Shown: piece by piece, positions 39,131-40,903 of the stretch
Layout: the number at the start of each line of letters is the position of its first letter
Position numbering within the stretch: the first letter of the stretch is position 1
Assembly: GCA_025357545.1 (NCBI GenBank)
Contig: JANXPB010000143.1
Location: forward strand, 1-40,903
Direction: 5' to 3'
DNA from: Holophagaceae bacterium
GTDB taxonomy: Bacteria > Acidobacteriota > Holophagae > Holophagales > Holophagaceae
Length of the DNA stretch: 40,903 bases
Translations under genes and position numbers: made by a program
The notes under the pieces: model-generated
The model's input: only the letters and a program-made list of their open reading frames with translations
Told to the model about the DNA's origin: nothing
Database searches by the model: none

Positions 39131-40707
39131 CCCGCTGCGATGTGCTGGTGCTGGGCGCCGGCATCGCCGGCTGCGTGGCGGCCATCAGGGCCGCGGATCT
39201 CGGCGCCGACGTGGTGCTGGTGGCCAAGGACGCCTTGGGCATGACCAACACCTCCTGGGCCCAAGGGGGCATCATCGGCCTCCCGGGCGAAGCCGAACAC
39301 GATTCCCCCTCACTGCTGGCCGCGGACATCGAAGCCGCCGGCGCCGGCCTTTGCCGCCATGAAGCCGTGCACCTGCTGGCGGAAGAGGGGCCGAAGCTCT
39401 GCCGGGATTTCCTGTGGAGCCGGCTGGGCGTGCCCTTCGATCAGGATCCCAAAGGCGACCCGGACCCCACGAAAGAGGCAGCGCACAGCGCCAAGCGCAT
39501 CTACCACGCCAAGGACGCCACGGGCCTCGCCATCCAGCACACCCTGAACCACGCGGTGAGCCAGCATCCGCGCATCCGCGTGCTGGAGAACCGCATGCTT
39601 GTGGATTTGCTGACGCTTCCCCACCACGCTGCGGACCCGCTCCAGGTCTACGATCCCCTCCATGTCTGGGGAGCCTATCTCTTCGACGAATCAGATGGCG
39701 GCGTGACGACGGTCATCGCCAAACGTACGGTGCTGGCCACCGGCGGGCTCGGCTACCTGTACCAGCACACCACCAACCCCTCCTCCGCCACCGGGGACGG
39801 CCTCGCCGCCGCCTACAGGGCCACCGCGCGCATCGTGAACTGCGAATACATCCAGTTCCACCCCACGGCGCTCTACGTGCCGGGCAAGCCGCGCATGCTG
39901 CTGACCGAGGCCCTGCGGGGCGAAGGCGCCCACCTGGTGAACCGCAAGGGCGAACGGTTCATGCAGAAATATGCGCCGGAGCACATGGAACTGGCCCCCC
40001 GCGACGTGGTGAGCCGCGCCATCTTCCAGGAATTGGCCATCAGCGGCGAGGCCTCGGTCTACTTGGATCTGCGGCCCCTGAAGGCCAAGCTGGACATCGA
40101 GGCACACTTTCCCACGGTCTACGCGGCCTGCGTGGCCGAAGGCCTGGATCCGCTGCGCCAGCCCATCCCCGTTGTGCCCGCGGCGCACTATTTCTGCGGC
40201 GGCGTGTTGGTGGACCTGGATGGCCGCACCAGCCTCCCGGGCCTCTACGCCGCGGGGGAAGTGGCCTGCACGGGCCTGCATGGCGCCAACCGCCTGGCCT
40301 CGACCTCCCTGCTGGAAGGCCTGCTGTGGGGCCATCGCGCCGCCGATGCCATCCGCCCCGAACTGCCTCTGACCGTAGCCCCGGAGGCCCACCAGTTCGC
40401 GGTCTGGCAACCGCCCGTGGAATCGATGGAAGCCGAGGAGCCCGATCCCCTGCTGGTGGACCAGGACTGGAACCTCATCCGTACAACGCTCTGGAACTAT
40501 GCCGGCATCATCCGCAGCGCTGCGCGCCTGGAGCGCGGCCGCGCGGACATGGGCTATCTCTACCACCGCATCGAACGCTTCTACCGGGAAGCCCCCCTTT
40601 CACGCAGCCTCCTGGAACTGCGCAGCGCCATCATCTGCGCGCGGCTCATCCTCAAGGCCGCCCTCCTGAACCGCGAAAGCCGAGGCTGCCATTACCGGGT
40701 GGATTGA
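39127..40707 (+). CDS. nadB: L-aspartate oxidase NadB
   Basis: 526 residues. NadB is an FAD enzyme that oxidises L-aspartate to iminoaspartate in de novo NAD synthesis, which NadA then converts to quinolinate. The FAD motif VLVLGAGIAGCVAAIRAADL (from 6), TSWAQGGIIG, FHPTALY and LLTEALRGEGAHLVN mark the fumarate-reductase-like flavoprotein fold, and GEVACTGLHGANRLASTSLL is the NadB-type C-terminal signature. Length is normal (E. coli 540). It is the last gene of the five-gene run joined by 4-nt overlaps; nadA and nadC are not in the window. The tandem repeat array begins 53 bp after its stop. Confidence 0.95.
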   Translation: MTRCDVLVLGAGIAGCVAAIRAADLGADVVLVAKDALGMTNTSWAQGGIIGLPGEAEHDSPSLLAADIEAAGAGLCRHEAVHLLAEEGPKLCRDFLWSRLGVPFDQDPKGDPDPTKEAAHSAKRIYHAKDATGLAIQHTLNHAVSQHPRIRVLENRMLVDLLTLPHHAADPLQVYDPLHVWGAYLFDESDGGVTTVIAKRTVLATGGLGYLYQHTTNPSSATGDGLAAAYRATARIVNCEYIQFHPTALYVPGKPRMLLTEALRGEGAHLVNRKGERFMQKYAPEHMELAPRDVVSRAIFQELAISGEASVYLDLRPLKAKLDIEAHFPTVYAACVAEGLDPLRQPIPVVPAAHYFCGGVLVDLDGRTSLPGLYAAGEVACTGLHGANRLASTSLLEGLLWGHRAADAIRPELPLTVAPEAHQFAVWQPPVESMEAEEPDPLLVDQDWNLIRTTLWNYAGIIRSAARLERGRADMGYLYHRIERFYREAPLSRSLLELRSAIICARLILKAALLNRESRGCHYRVD

Positions 40708-40760
40708 GCCGCCCGGAGCCAGCGCACCCATCTGAATCGACTGCTAGGCCCATAGTCCCC

Positions 40761-40903
40761 AGCCCCGGCCCCCAGCCCCGGCCCCCAGCCCCGGCCCCCA
40801 GCCCCGGCCCCCAGCCCCGGCCCCCAGCCCCGGCCCACAGCCCCGGCCCACAGCCCCGGCCCACAGCCCCGGCCCACAGCCCCGGCCCACAGCCCCGGCC
40901 CAC
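40761..40903. repeat. 13-bp tandem repeat array, eleven units, running off the window
   Basis: The unit starts AGCCCCGGCCC and ends CC or AC. Units 1-5 (40761-40825) are identical AGCCCCGGCCCCC, and units 6-11 (40826-40903) are identical AGCCCCGGCCCAC. The array continues past the edge, so its length is unknown. A 13-bp unit shifts frame each copy, so a coding role is unlikely, although the minus strand stays open with a 13-residue Gly/Ala/Trp-rich repeat. Confidence 0.9.

Noticed and set aside
40652-40903. Minus-strand open frame encoding Gly/Ala/Trp-rich repeats
   Set aside because: The frame stays open only because the 13-bp repeat lacks stops in all frames. Overlap with the end of nadB also argues against it.
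40761-40903. CRISPR array
   Set aside because: The units are 13 bp with no unique spacers; this is a simple tandem repeat.

Overview
The window looks like chromosomal DNA of a high-G+C Gram-negative bacterium, most likely an acidobacterium of the Holophaga/Geothrix type. This is an inference from the combination of genes: an MglA GTPase, a ferredoxin-dependent 2-oxoacid oxidoreductase (KorAB), LolA/Tat/Tol envelope genes and conserved uncharacterised families. There is no phage, IS transposase or CRISPR array. Genes are tightly packed, with many 1-8 nt start/stop overlaps and frequent GTG/TTG starts. Positions, motifs and overlaps were read directly from the sequence; family names rest on motif recognition, because no database search was possible.

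Region 1 (2-8763): the 3' end of an outer-membrane usher-like protein with two SPOR-like repeats faces a compact six-gene operon on the minus strand. In transcription order the operon holds a zinc-ribbon DUF4178 protein, a 59-aa exported peptide, a DUF350 membrane protein, a membrane-anchored spermidine-synthase-like enzyme, a Tat-exported FAD amine-oxidase-like protein and a polytopic membrane protein. It is the best candidate here for a poorly described system, plausibly making and oxidising a polyamine-like compound at the membrane.

Region 2 (8792-18972): an aminotransferase, a MITE-like palindromic element, elbB, a GAF-PAS-PAS hybrid histidine kinase, a helical hypothetical protein, a DUF2520 dehydrogenase-like protein coupled to miaE, and a TetR/M61-peptidase/glycosyltransferase run. 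A 387-bp gene-free stretch with an AT-rich patch and two inverted DnaA-box-like sites follows (18973-19359).

Region 3 (19360-29197): a TPR protein, a 2-hydroxyacid dehydrogenase and ruvA (minus strand), an alpha/beta hydrolase that may be coupled to a 30-codon leader ORF, tRNA-Ala(CGC), a small exported protein, korAB, lexA with a promoter that predicts a leaderless mRNA, and a leuB-like gene.

Region 4 (29266-35976): an exported PrxQ-type peroxiredoxin, an MglA GTPase with a long C-terminal extension, lolA, and a minus-strand run ugd - AtuA-like - tatA - tatC - LeuA-like. The tatA frame carries an in-frame TAA exactly at codon 8.

Region 5 (36044-40903): tolQ-like, polysaccharide deacetylase, yaaA-like, DUF309 and nadB, each joined to the next by a 4-nt start/stop overlap, followed by eleven copies of a 13-bp tandem repeat that runs off the end of the window.
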